Positions 13,296-27,267 of a stretch of 64,000 nucleotides of DNA are shown here, one piece after another. The notes under the pieces are model-generated. The model did not search any database. It was not told the origin of the DNA and saw only the letters and a program-made list of their open reading frames with translations. This DNA comes from Montifringilla adamsi. Lineage: Eukaryota; Chordata; Aves; Passeriformes; Passeridae. The stretch lies in assembly GCA_017590115.1 (NCBI GenBank), contig JAGGNK010006335.1, positions 679,553-743,552 of the forward strand. Reading direction: 5' to 3'. Every line of letters begins with the position of its first letter. The stretch's first letter is position 1. A program made the translations under genes and the position numbers.

Positions 13296-16200
13296 CTGTG
13301 GAAATAAAATAAGAACCATGAGCAACCCTTCATAAGCATGGGACTTGAAGAAAGACAATCAAACAACACCAAAAATGGAGTCAAATACTATTAGGAATAC
13401 ATATTTTTAAACACATTTGCTATCCTCTAGGTTTGAGAATGTACACAACTGTCACACCTTGAGCAGTGCATGAACTCCAAGTTGTTTTGCTACTAAGATG
13501 CTGGCAAGGAAGGACAGCTTATCCCAGAACAGTACAAGCCTAACGCAAGTCAAGTCCTCCCACTCTGTCTCTCTCTATGAGCATCAAAATGAGTTCTTAA
13601 ATTTCAAAAAAAAGTTTTAAACAGTCCAAAACAGCTCTTCAATGTAGCCAAAGCAGAAGGACATGTTTGCAAGTGAATTATTCTACAAGCTAGTGCACGT
13701 GACATAAATGTGAGAAAACAAAGTATTGTTACAAACTGAGCGTAATGGATGAAGATTGCCAATTATAGGCAGCTTTGAAAGTCAAGAGTAACTATTTCTT
13801 TTATTACAGGTTTGTAATTCCATCCAAGCTCCACAAAGCACACTTTGAAGCATGACAGTTCCACTTGCCATGGAGGAGATATTTTTTACAGCTTCTTATC
13901 ATGAATTTGCATTACATTAAGCTGTGTGAAGAAAACAAGGGATTCTTTATTTCATTCCCACCACCTCTGATTAATTAGGAACTAATAAGCCATGTAGCTA
14001 TGGATTTAGAGTCCTCTTTCTTCCAGAATTACCCTCCACCAGTTCAAGCGTGAAGCCCCGTGCAGATGCTCAGCTCCCGACCTGTGGAAGCTCAGACCCC
14101 TCCCAGTGCCAGGGCAGATCACTTGCCAGCGGCAACTGTTGCTGTACACAGGTTTTCCTCTCCCTGCTTCTCCTAAGCACAGCGTACCACTTCCTCAGTT
14201 TCCCAAGTATCTGACAATACCCCAAGTGCTTCAAACTTCCCACCTGCAGTCCACTGTTGCCACTGACTGTATGCTCTATTGCCACCAAAAGCAGTCAATT
14301 TCCTCTCCTCCCCTTTCTCCAGCTCATTGAGTTTTGATTGCACACTTCTCCTTCCAGGCCAACTGAAGCATTAAAATCCAGGCCCACTTCTCTAAACATC
14401 TTATTGCCTAGCCCACACAAAGCAAGTTTTCCTTCTGGTAGCACAAAAAGGATGACACCTCCCCTCCTGTCATCCATCTTAATACGAGCAGTAAGCACTT
14501 TTTTTCTCATTAATCTGCAAATCAGAAAAAGAAGCACTGCAAGTCACTACTGTGTTCAAACGTGTTATTTATTACCCATGGTTGAACCCGGAATGATTAT
14601 TGCACTGATGAAATAAAGTGGGAAGGAGCAGAACCAAATCTTCTGCTGGATGCTATGAAGCGTTATGTGCATCTGTCTAAGGTTTATGGCTGTTTCCAAC
14701 CAAATAGGGCAGATCAGGGAAGGAAACAGTCAAAGAAAGGATAATGAAATGGATGCTTGCAGCTGCAAATGCAGTTGCGTAACAGATTTGAAGGTGATGT
14801 CCATAGTGGGGAGGAGCACACAGCCTAGGAGACCAAAGAAAGCAAAGTCATTATCCAGGCAGAGGAAAGATGAATCTCCTGCTCCAGAGAACAGGTATGA
14901 GTCCACACAGAGAACTGGTGAATCCTCATCACTGATATGTGTTTTCTAAACATGGACATAGTGGTAATATAATGACAACATAATTAAACTTGCTCCTTCC
15001 CTAGGTGTCAGCAGTATTTCTACTGATGCTCTTAGGAAGGCCACCTGCTTGTGGTGAGAGCAGGTCTGTAGAAGCTTCAGGAGAAAAGGGTCAAAGAAGA
15101 AAAGGGTCAAAAGGGTAAAGGTGCCCATTACCACCTATAGTCAGAAATTTGTCACTCATACCCTGAAGACATCTGCCTCAGCTACCTCAATGTTCAGGTG
15201 ACCTTGTCACTGTCTCGGAGTGGTGCCCAAAGTTTATCTGACCTGGCTAGGTGAGGAGAAATGCCCTCTGAAAGCAGAAGCATCATGACAAAGGTTCTCA
15301 TGGCTCTGACCCATGAAAAGCAGAGTATGAAGCTTCAAATATAAACAGGCAGATATCAAAAATTTCATAAAGAGGTGAGAGCTAGCCAAAGAGGAATCAG
15401 CAGTGACTAATGAAATTCAGTGAAATGACACATTCAGAAGCAGACTGGCTACAAAAGCAGAGAACATGGTGGTGCAGACTGATCACAGGAATTTTCTGAT
15501 CGGCAAGATGCAGGCAACTCAAGTCTGCAAGACCACCCTTTCTAAGTGGCTGTTAGATTTAAGTGCACACAAACTCAATGCACAAGTCAACTGAGCCCTA
15601 CCCAAACACCTCAGGGAATTCAGACAACCAGCTCATGGAAAAGATGCTCCTCCCCTGGACCTTGAGAGGTGATCTTATTTAGACAACCCAAGTCAGTCAG
15701 TACCACAATTTTCTCTTTGCACTGACAAATCCAGCAAAACATGGTCCTGCATGAAGACAGTAACATATGGCTCAGATAAGGAAATAATCTCATGACACAG
15801 AAAAGGATACTAGGTCAGCAACTTCAGAGAATCAGTAAAACCAAACAGTGAATTAATGTTTCAGATGAGGAGCAAAATAGGAAGGTGCATAAAGGTTTTA
15901 ATTGTTTGAATGCATACAGAAGAAGACAACACAGAAAATAATTAAGTTTCCTAAAATGTCAGCCAGAAAATTGAAGCATTTGCAAATAATCAAATTAAGG
16001 AATATCAGGAGACAAACAGCAGGAGATAAGCAGTGCCCAAACTTAGAAGGTAACATTCTCAGAGAAAGATTTTCACACGTTTTTCAGGAGCTACTCACAC
16101 AACTCCTCCTCTGCTTGTCAAATTCCTCAGCGGGTGAAATTACTCCTACAAGTCACCAATTTGTTTTTATTTTGCACATTCCACACAGAAAGAAATAAAC

Positions 16201-19200
16201 CCAAAATGGCAGCAAACTGAAGCACTAACAATATTTGGGGGGAGGAGAGGTGGCAGAATCCTACATTCATATCAATAGTTCCAGAGAGGCTTAATTAAGT
16301 CTTAAGTTCTGACTCTAGGAGAGGTTTCGTGGATTTTAAGGGGTGATCTTTTATTAGGAAAAACAAGCCAGAAGACACTGTGTGTGACATTTCAGTAGGT
16401 GAAATGCAAAATTCTGAGGAAAAAGCATTTAAAGGAAGAGGACAGGTGGATCTTTTTAAAGGATGAAGATTTCTTGATCCATACAAACTCAGTGATGAGC
16501 TACAAGCATACACATCTATGGGTTGTCTAGGTCAAAAGAAAGCCATTCAATTGCAGCTTTCAGACACTGAACAAAACATTTACTTAATGGTTTAGGGGGC
16601 TTTATGAGGTCTTTCCTCAGCATCAGGTCAGGCATACTGCACCAACCATATTTGGCAAGTTTACCTTGAGGCCTTCTGCCATTCAATTATAAATCATTTC
16701 CTTCTTGTGAAAAATTAGGTTTTGCCAATGCTCAACAAGAACCTGTCTGGCCATTGGGCATCACAGTGCTGCTCCCTGTCCACACGGAGCACAAGATCTG
16801 GCTTTACAGGAGGCTCTGCCCATAAGCCATCCCTTCCTGGGCCACTTTTCCTACCACATTCTGTTTGGTGTTGTAATAAAGGCTCTGTGTACATATGGAA
16901 CTGGTGTACCCATGGAACGTACAGCCAGCACCTTTCCAACATACACTTGAAAAGAAACAGAAAACATCTCTCTCCAGGCCTCCCCAGCAAGGCAGGACAT
17001 AAAAGCTGGGAATCACGGTAACTCATGAGCCGTGTAACACTTCTTAGAAAAAGGATGGCTATTTATAGCCTCCAATATGTCACACTTTTTCCACATAAGC
17101 ATTTTTCTCTCTGTCCTCAAGACAAACTTCAAAGCAGAATCCACAACTAGGAAGAAGAAAATAGTGAATTATGCCCTGTAGGGACTCTAGCTATGTATTG
17201 GTGTCCCATGCAAATGGTGAGAATTCTGGGTGAGAATTGCTTATGAAATATCAGATATAACACAATCTTCTCCCACTTTTGAAAAGACCATTCAGCCCTG
17301 AGGAAAAGCCTAGAAGGTATTAAAAATTACTTTTGTTTCCTCTTTGGGAAAATACTCACCATAGTTCAGTTCAGGTGTTTTTCAAACAGAAATTTATTTG
17401 TGTATTTGTATTTTAACATGCTAGGTTTTATTTAATTTTTTTCTTTTATCTTTAACACTGAAGTCTAATGTTGCATTTGCTAAACATTTTTATAAGAAGA
17501 ACTATCAAATTGCTCTCCAGAGAGGATAAATTTTTTCAATTTTTTTTTGACAATAAATTTTCATTTCTGGAAAAATTCAAGTGCAATGCATTAAAGAACA
17601 TACACAGCTTATTAATGTGAACATAAATACAACTAAATTAAGTGCAGTAATTCTCTGAGGCATCTTGTTAAATGTAAGACTTGGAAGAAGTCCCTGTCTT
17701 GGAGAGTTTACTAGAACAAATGGCCTGATATATGTAGGAGTATTACATAAATGGAAAATCTCTACAGTCCTCTGCAAAAAGCCCTATAAATGTACATAGA
17801 TCACATGAAAGAATTACAAGGGGACTAAAATAAAATAGAGAAAGGAAAATGTCACGTTCAAGATCTAATGCTGCATCAGACACCTACAGACTCAGCAGCC
17901 GCTCAGCCATTGCACAGAGAGAATCACCAAACTGATTTTATGCTGTGGCACAGAGGTGGCTTTTCTGCCACTCCTCCCCAGTCTTTTCCTAATAACGTCT
18001 AGCATTCAAGTTGCCTTTCTTTGACAATTACACAATGGGGACATATTTCCCTGGATGCACCATTACAAGTCTAAGATCCTTTCCTGCCTATCTGTAAAAG
18101 CTGACCAAAGACTCAGCAGCTTGTAAGAGAACTCTTCCTCCCCTTCATAACCATCACTTTACAATCAACAAGCAATAAAATGATAGACTGGAATATACTT
18201 CTGTAATCCTCAGCAGCTGGAGTCAGCGTGAGCTCTCAGCTCACTGCTGGCCTTTGTAGAGGAGGTTGTGGACTGTTAATGGAAGAGTTGTGTAGCACAA
18301 TCCCCCACACTGCCACAAATCCATCTGCAGTCTTGACTGAGTTCATTGCTTCCCTCTATCGCTTTTATCTGACACCCAGACCCACGCAGTCAGTGTGTTT
18401 TTATTTTAGCATTTCACACTCGGTGAATGCCAACTTTCAGTTCCAGTGGGAACCTTCCATGCACAATATCTTTGTTTATATCTGTCTTCTACTAAGATGC
18501 TCAGAAAAGCAAGGCTAAGAAAAGGCTGTGGTTATGGTTACCAGCTGGCTCTGGCACTAGACCTGGGTGGCCAGTAGAATGTTGTTTATATCTTCCTAAA
18601 GAAAATTTTATAGGATGAAATAAAATAAAAGTTTCTTCCAGATGAAATATTGAACAATTTGGGTTTTTTCAACAACAGGTGTCTAAAAGTGTTATAGATT
18701 CTCTGTATCTAAATACATCATCTTAAAGAGGTTTTTTTTAACAAAAGAAGTTGAAGCAATGGATGGAGAAACATGGACAAAGTCCTCATCACGTATCTCA
18801 AGTGTAACTTAACTCCTACTCTGAAGTGTGTCTCTGCACTGACAAGTAAATTTCCACATCCCAAGAATCTCTATCCTCCTTTCTTCATATGACAACCTTC
18901 AGCCCTTTATTGTATTTCACACATCAAATGAAACTCATCTGTAGTCATGTCCTTTTTTCATCTCAACAAGTCCCAGCAGCTGTAAGAAGCAACGTTTTTT
19001 GCCAATCAAAGAATGATAATTCTCTGAAAAGACAGGTCCATGCCCCTTAACACTTCCCACCACACATTTCCAGACTTAGCTGTCATGAGACTGCAGCAAG
19101 CCACAACTGGCCCGAACTCTGACTGCCACAAAAGGGTACACAAGAAGTCCAGAAGGTGTACACAAGAAGTCTAGCTTCCCACAGGTGGCAAAAGGACATG

Positions 19201-22200
19201 TACCTTGTGGTAGCTGTGGCTAGAGCCTGCACTGATAGCAGATGGTTCCAAAAGCCAACAGTGTCATGGCTGCAAACTCAGGGTGACAAGCACCAAGAGT
19301 AGGATTCAGTTTTTGTTTCCCAGAAAACTGTTTGGATTCAGTGGACCTCTTGGAAAGATGACAGCATAGGCATTTTTTATCTTACCACTCGTCTGGCGCA
19401 ACAGAGCGGCAACCTCTGCAACAAATGATGTTTGGCAGCAGTGTCCTCGGGGCAGAAGATGTGCAGCGCAGTTTCAAGCCTTGTGCTTTCACAGCAAGCA
19501 AGGCTATGTTTTAAATGCAACAGGTACTACAGAGAGAATAATGGCTCTTGCCATTTACTCCAGAGGGGTAATTCATTCCAGCAGAGACTATTGAATTTAT
19601 TTTCAATACTTCCAGTAATTTTCATTTTCAGTAGCTCCAGTAAAGAGAGCATTACTGTTAGGAGGGCACTACAGCTACATCTGACTACACAGTCTGTAGG
19701 GTTAGAGTCAGATGCTGTAAATCAGAACGATTACTTTCAGTTTGCTAAAGCATAACAATTCACCAAAGTCAAGGATTTTTAACTTCAAGTCAGTACACCA
19801 GATTATAAATTTGATCATGTAGCACACATCTTCTTTTTATCAAAATGCAATAATGAATTAAGGGTAAAACATTACCCGGCTTTCTGTAAAGTTCAGTGCT
19901 TTGAACAGACAGCCATCAGTACTTCTAGCAATACAAATATTTCTCTTAAACAGATGCAATTATTACAAATTTTTGTTCCATATGTCACCAACTCATATAA
20001 GGCATTCAGCAATCCAGAATAAGAGAAAATATTTGAATTTGCCCACAGTACAGCCTTTCAAGCAGTTATTCTCACCCCTCCCCTCACTGAAAAACCTCAA
20101 ACAAAACAAGATAGTGCTCAGCAACTGAAAAAACAGCTTTTTTTAAGAGCACTGTCAATCACTGCTAGAATACAAGAAAACAAGATGTTCTTTTACTGTC
20201 CCTCTTATTCAAGAAGATGTAAATACTTGTTCAGTCCAGCCAATATCCCCAGGGCTGCCCTGAAACATAGTAGAGCTCTCTGCTTTCTGGTGGGTCCGCA
20301 AACCAAACTGCTTTACTCCAGAACCTGGAAGGGCTTCCAAAATTCCCAATTTGTTTGCCATGATTCACAGAGATGCCATAACTTCCACCTTGGTTCTGCC
20401 AGGATGCATAGTCATAAAATTGCAGCACCGGCTTATGCAGAGAAGCTGTTGACGAGTGCTTGGGGAAGGAAAATGGGTACAGAAGTGCTTGAACAGGGAA
20501 GAATCAGCTTGCCCCAGTTAGTTAATAAAAGTGCCACAAAGGCAAAGCTGGCCACTGCAGGAGGCACAGCTACTGCAGCATGCTTAAAAGACGGAAGGAG
20601 GAAGGACAACTGCCTGCAGATGGACAGAGGAAAACAAACAAGAAATCTAGCAAAGCCAGGAGTAAACCAAAGCTTCAAAGCTGTTATGCAAGACAACAAT
20701 AACAGTCTCTACTTTCCAAACAATGAATCAGTGGGATTTGAAGGGCATATCAGCACCAAGACAATTCAGCCTAAACCAATCTAACTCTTTCAAAACAAAG
20801 TTTTATTTTGGTCAAAACTAAGTAGGTTGTTTCCTCTGCTCTGCCTGCTCTTCCATAGCATGTGCCTGACATAACACAAGCCAAAATACAGGTTTAATCT
20901 GCCTCTCTCCTTCAAGGGCTTTATCACTCCCTTCTGAACTTGTCCTTGATGTGCAAGCAGGCTTATTTTGTTCAGCAGGACTGCCTTTGCATTCACTGAA
21001 GAGATCCATTGACAGTTAAAAGACAATAGCTTTCAGAAAATGCCCACGGGCTAATTAGTCACAGATTGGAGAAAAATACTTTTATTTTTTCTATCACAGT
21101 GTTCTTAAATTATATCAAAAACACCAGACTGCTCATCCAGACAGGATCATTCAAGCTGGTGGAGGAGTCACTATTTTCAGGAGTAACTTAAAAGCAGCAC
21201 TTTCATTTTACTGGAAGTTTGTGGGACTCAACTTTTACATTTGTTACACAGCTTTGAGCTACTTTTCCATTGTAGCAGCTTGCCAACATAGACGCATTTA
21301 GCTTTCCATTTACAACTGTGACCACAGGCCAGTCTGAATACTGTGACTATTCACTAAAAGGAATGCTGGATGCAGTACATGGACTTCACCAGCTTATTTC
21401 CCAATTCAGCAGAAACATGCAAAGACCTGTATGCAATATTGGTGCGCTCTCTCAGACAAAAACACAGCCTAGTTTAAGCTTAGAGTTCTGTTGTGCAATG
21501 CTTGCTAAATGTCACCAGGAAAGCTGTCATAGAAGCTTTGGTCTTCCCAAAACATTTCAAACAATGGTGAGAGAGGAATGGAAAAATGTCTGAAATCTTT
21601 AAGAAGTCAAGCATTAAAAAGACCCTCCTTTCAAACTGTGGTGAGAAACTTCAGGCTTTGCTTACAGAGTGCTTGACACCACACAGTAAATACTCTTCAG
21701 AAAATCCAAAAGAAATGAAAACCTTGTTAAGGTTTTCCAGATACCTGCTGAGTATCCTTATAGATGATTTGTATTTGACAGCTCTTTTCTCTCTCCAGGT
21801 TTCCCTGATCTTGTCAACTAATCAGTCATATGTGCTTCTGCTTTAAATGGAGATACCAGTACATACCCTGTCTGACAAAAACGCAGTTTGCCTCCACACA
21901 ATGTGAATTGTCTTGCACTTTATATTCCCAGAATTATCTGCATGAGAACACCTTCTCTTTATAGGCACAAATACTCCAAAGGAATGTTTTTGTAGCATCT
22001 GACCTCTATAATTTCAAGGCAGCACATCTGAATTCCTATTCATTTGTATTTCAAATATGCTGGTAGAAAATAACAAAGTAACAAGAAAAGTGAAAATAAG
22101 ACAAGCTACTTATTAAGAAAACAGGTAGGTTAGGTGATATACTTGAACTGTCAATCATTTGGTTATAGTAGGTTTGCTTGAATTGTGTGAGACTCACAAA

Positions 22201-22689
22201 GCACCTGGGCTAGATAAGCACTTCTCACTCTCTCATTCCTGCAGCCTACAACACAGTATCTTGCTTCTCCATCCTCCTGTAGAATGAGTACTGACAAATG
22301 AACTAAAGGAACCTCACCTGCCAAAACAGAACTCTCTCCATCCTCCCATCTCCTGACTCTACCCAGAGCAGGTTTCTTAGATCCTGCTAAGCAGGAAAAG
22401 CCAGAGCACCAACAGCTGGAGGCAAAGGCACCTACACTGTGTGCTCAGTCCCACCAAGGCTTTGCATTTCAAGGAGAAAACTGCACAGAGAAGTTATACC
22501 GCAGTAGTAAAAGCAGCCATCTCCATTTGGTCAAGAGGCTTTTCTAAGTCCACAGCCATCAGAAAATCTAGACAAGCTACCAGCTATGTCTATACACAGA
22601 AGAGAGGTCTATCCACTCACTTAAGATGCTGCAGTCTGCTCTCTTTCCAGTCTGTACAGTATGAATATAGGCTGAGGTGTGAACAGAAA

Positions 22690-23299
22690 GAGAGCAGCAC
22701 TGCTGAGGAGCACTTGGGAATGTTGGTGGACAATAAACTGAGAAAGGAGGTGATTCTTAACTTTTCCTCTGCTCTCGGAGACCCTGCCTGGAACACTGCA
22801 TCCAGCTGTGAGATCCTGAGTACAGGAAAGAATGGATACATTTGAACACGTCTTAAAGAAGGGTCACAGAAAATATCACATGGCTGGAGCACCTCTCCTG
22901 TGAGAGGCTGAGACACTTGGGATTGTTCAGCCTGGAAAGTGAAGGCTCCAGGGAGACCCTTAGTGCCACTTTCTAATACTTAAATGGGGCATATAAGAAA
23001 GAAGCAGAGCCCATTGCAGTAGGACAAGAGGTAGTACTTCTAAACTAGAAGAGGTAGATTTGAACTGGGTGTAAGGAAGAAATTTGGTATGATAGGGGTG
23101 GTGAAACACTGGCACAGCTTGTCCAGAGAGCTGGTAGATGCCTCATCTCTGGGAACATTCAAGGTCAGGTTGAGAGGGCTTTGAGCAACTTGATCTAGTT
23201 GAGAATGTCCCTGCTTATTGTGTGGGATGTGTGGGAGTGGGGTGTTGGGCTAGATAATCCTTAAGGGTACTTCCAGCCCAAACTATTCTGTAATTCTGG
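22690..23299 (+). mobile_element. CR1 LINE 3' fragment
   Basis: Plus-strand CR1 covering the end of the reverse-transcriptase ORF and the 3' tail. Landmarks are TTGGTGGACAATAAACTGAG, GGATTGTTCAGCCTGGAAAG, GTAAGGAAGAAATTTGGTAT and GGGCTAGATAATCCTTAAGG, with an ATTCTGTAATTCTGG end matching the CR1 octamer tail. It is diverged and has no intact ORF. Confidence 0.88.
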
Positions 23300-24735
23300 T
23301 CTGTGAAATTTTATGAGAAAGGTGAGTTCTGCATAGACTTTACTTTTTTTTTTCCTCTTAAAAGACAGCTGGATCAGACTTGCCACCAGAGAAATTAGGG
23401 TGAACACAGAATTTCAGAGTTTTAGTTACTGAATAGGTCCCCAATATTAAGAGTGTTTTCTTCTTCAGAAAGATGGAAGATGGCTAGTCTCAAACTTGCA
23501 TTCACATCCAGAAAGCACTAACACCTTCTCTTTTCTTGAAAAATAGGCCAAAGATAGGACAGTGCCATGGGACAAGGCGCTGATGGAAAACAAAAAATCT
23601 CCAAGAGGGCTACAACATCAGGGAAGAGAGTTCAACAACTCATCTCCTGACAATTAAAAAAAAAAAGATCCTTCAGAGGAAGAGGCCTCCCACTAACAAT
23701 GTGAATCTGCACAAGGAGCCTGGAGGGATGCAGTTTTTGCCACCAACAATGTAACAGCAATAGACCATTGGCTGTGACTCTTCTCCCAGCAGGCTGCCAA
23801 TCACATGGGCTATCAGCAGTCTTCAGGGATGCTGAAGGCAGGAGCCCAAAAAGAAATTGTCTCTGAACCACAGAAATCTGTCTGAGGGCAAACAATTAAG
23901 CACTTGAGCAGTTCTTTTGTACAGGAAGAAGGATGAAGGTTGCCCACACAAGCCAGAGGCAAGACCATGTAACACAGTTGTGGCTTTTTCTTAGGTTTTC
24001 CAGACTGCAGCCTTTACACAGCTAGAAAGGGTCAAGCCAGTCTGAAGAGTGACAGAAAAATGTCTGATCACACTCCCTCCACATGCAGTGAAAGGCTATA
24101 GATCCTGACAACCTTCAAAGAAGAATGACACCCAACTCATGGCTTCAGGAAGATGCCATGGTGATAAGAACATCAGGTACCAGATACCACTAAATACTCT
24201 TGAAGACCATTTAGCAATCAGACATTTCTCCTGGCTCTGTCTTAGGCTGGTGCCTCTTATGTCTTTTGCGGCAGACTGCCCATGCCACCAACTGAACCCC
24301 GGTGGCTGGAGCAGAAATGGGCCAGCTTGGCAGCATTGTGTAAACAAAACTGGATAGGAGGGGCACAGAAATATGAAATGGTTAAAACCAGAAGAACAAG
24401 GAAGATCCAGCTAGACCACAGAACCACCTACTGCAGGGCATGCACACCAGTGTCTTAAATGCTTACCTCCCTGCAGCTGTTGTCTGCAACAGCTTCTCCA
24501 AGTCACTGTTTTCAGGGTGATGCCTTACAAAGAGAAACTTTGTCAATTGTTCATCAGCACTGTCCAGCTGACTAACAGCTACTGGTCAAAACAAAGAGCT
24601 ACAGCTTACAGCATTCAGAACAGCACAACAAAAATTACAAGGAAGACGGATCCAGCCCTCAATTTAAAGGAAAATGCACTAAAACAATTTGACATTTACT
24701 GCCAGCATCCTCACAACAAAAACCTCATCATGCAA

Positions 24736-25480
24736 TCATAGATTTGTTAGTGCTGAAGGGGACCTTGAAGATCATGTAGTTTCAACTCATCTTGCCGTTC
24801 ACCACATCAGGTTGCTCAGCAGACCATTCAATCTGGCCTTGAACATCTTCAGAAATGAGGCATTCACAGTTTCTCTGGGCCACCTGTTCCAGCCTCTGGG
24901 CAAAGAAATTCTTCCTAACATCTAATCTAAAGATGCTCTATTTCAGTTTAAAATAATTGTCTCTTTTCCTGTCACTATCTTCCCATATAAAAAGTCCCTC
25001 TTCCTCCTTTTTATAACTTCCTCTTAAGCTAGTGAAAGCCTTCTCTTCTCCAGGCTGAACAACCCCAGCTCTCAGTCTGTCTTTATTGCAGAGGTACTCC
25101 ATCCTTCCAATCATCTTCATGACCTTCCTCAGGACACACTTTAAGAGGTCCATGTCTTTCTTGTGCTGAGGATCCCAAGCTGGATGCGGTGTTCCAGGTG
25201 AAGTCCGACAGGGGCAGAGTAAAGGAACAGAATCACCTACCCTGACCTGCTGGCCACACTGCTTTGGATGAAGCCCAGGGTGTGCTTGGTTCTCGTATTG
25301 CCAGCTCAAGTCCAGCTTTCATCCATCATAACTTCAAGTCCTTCACCTCAGGGCTGCTGTCAAATGACTTCTTCTCCCAGTCTGTACTCATGTCTGGGAT
25401 TGCCCCTAGCCAGTTCCAGCACCCTGCCCCTCAGACTTGCTGACTTCATGAGGTGATCATGCCTAGGCAGCCTGCACCAA
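24736..25480 (-). mobile_element. CR1 LINE 3' fragment
   Basis: Reverse-complement CR1. From the left: AATCATAGATTTGTTAGTGC, GGGGACCTTGAAGATCATGT, CCACCTGTTCCAGCCTCTGG, CTTCTCTTCTCCAGGCTGAA and AGGATCCCAAGCTGGATGCG. The right end (5' side of the fragment) fades near 25480. It extends further 5' than the other CR1 tails here and looks like a different subfamily. Confidence 0.87.
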
Positions 25481-27223
25481 GACTGCAAGGTTCCAGCCCT
25501 CACGCATGTAGCCCCCTGCACCACTATCACTTGTTACCCAGTACAGCACAAATAAATCCATGCACTGCCTTGTCAGCGTCACCCTCCTCAATAACAACAC
25601 AGACGTCTCCTACAAAAAAACAGTCCTATTAACACTTCTGCTACGTTAGACATGCCTAAGCTGAAATGCCTCCCCACACATAAAAGGGAAATAACAGTAG
25701 CACATCTCCAACTTTGAAAAAGAAGAATTTGAGTTACACTGAAATAAACAGGGTGGATCTTAGCTGAACTTAATGCACAGTAGGACTTCACAAGCTGTGA
25801 CAGAATTTTGGCAGAAAAATGTGATACTGACACAGTTGCCTGGACACCCTCACAGTACCCAAAGACTTGGAGACATTCTCAACGTGACGTTACAGACCAG
25901 CTGTAATACACACCAGTTCTGCACCTATGGGTCATATCACCAGTGACGCACCGAGTAAACCTCATGTGTATCCCATGCGCACAGGAACTCAGTGAGTTAG
26001 CTCTATGCTCTTAGCAGTGGGGGAAACCAAGAATTTCCTCCAAAACACACATAAGATGACTGGACCAAGGAGAGCCAGGCAGCTCAGTCTTTTCCACCCA
26101 GTGATATAACCAGCAGACAGGAGGTTTGCAATCCCTCTCCTGCCTCTTAAAAACTGAACACAGAACATAAAAATATAATAAAAAATCATGAAGATACTAG
26201 AAGAAAAATCACTGCTAAGCTTAATTGCAGTAGCATCCACAAACCTTCAGAGCACAGTTGCAATTTTTCAAGGAAAGTTGGATATATTTAACCATAGGTC
26301 CCATTATTAATCTACATAAACCCACAGTAAATTTTCCTCCACATTTAATTTGGGTAATCTCTGGATTATCTAAGGCATCTCAATACTTCCTAGCAACACA
26401 AAACAAGGAAAAAAACCAAGACACCCCAGAGCTGCCATGGCAACCTTTACTTGCCATTCCTATAAGGCTTCATTTCCAAGTTGCATCACACTCAGCAGAA
26501 GTGTATAAAACAATAGGATTTGAGTGAAAAATAATCAGACCTGGAACAAATGGAGGGGGAAAATGCAGAAAGCAAAGAAACAGAATCCTGTGCCAACTGG
26601 GTAAGTACATTCAGTATTTTCTCCAGTGTGGTTACTACAAAGCTATTGACATGGTCAGGAAACTAAAGGCAAATGATTCACACCATGGTGAATCAGGAAA
26701 ACAAAACGCTCACAAGGCACTATTTCCAAAAGGCAAACTGAAAGTGCTGATCTCCATGATTTTTTTTAAATTCTGATTCTTCATTTCATTCACTTTTATT
26801 CAAGTATTTTAGAAAGATTCTTTTTAAGAACATGTGAGCATTTATTTCCAGCACTTAGGCTTGAGTCACTGATGAGATCGAGGACTACATTTCCCCTAAA
26901 TTAAAGCAACAGTCTCTTTCATATATCTAAGACCATACAAAGTTCATAGAAGGTAAGTGTTTACATCTATATGGACAACAGAAGCCTGCAGTACAAATTA
27001 TATATGCTACTGATGAATACACCACAAAATAAAATAACTCTGTTCATAAACACTAAAACTCAAAATCTCTCCTGAAAAGCCATAAATCTTTCTCAAAGAG
27101 GGACCAAATTATTCAGGGTCATATATGAGTTTCATTTTAGTGTTGTTTGGTGTGGTCTTCTCAATTTATCAGACAGAGAAAGTTCTTGTAGCACTCCATC
27201 TTAATTTACTTTGTAGCATTCAT

Positions 27224-27267
27224 GTTGATAATTCATGTGCATTAATTTATGCACATGAATTATCAAC
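27224..27267. repeat. Perfect 19-bp inverted repeat, 6-bp spacer
   Basis: The left arm GTTGATAATTCATGTGCAT (27224-27242) is followed by loop TAATTT and its exact reverse complement (27249-27267). It sits in DGKQ intron 1 with no transposon context. Confidence 0.95.

Noticed and set aside
20185..20784. 199-codon plus-strand open frame
   Set aside because: The longest clean ORF outside GC-rich or gap sequence, but it has no recognisable domain, no promoter or splice context, and lies antisense within DGKQ intron 1. Treated as chance unless a protein search says otherwise.
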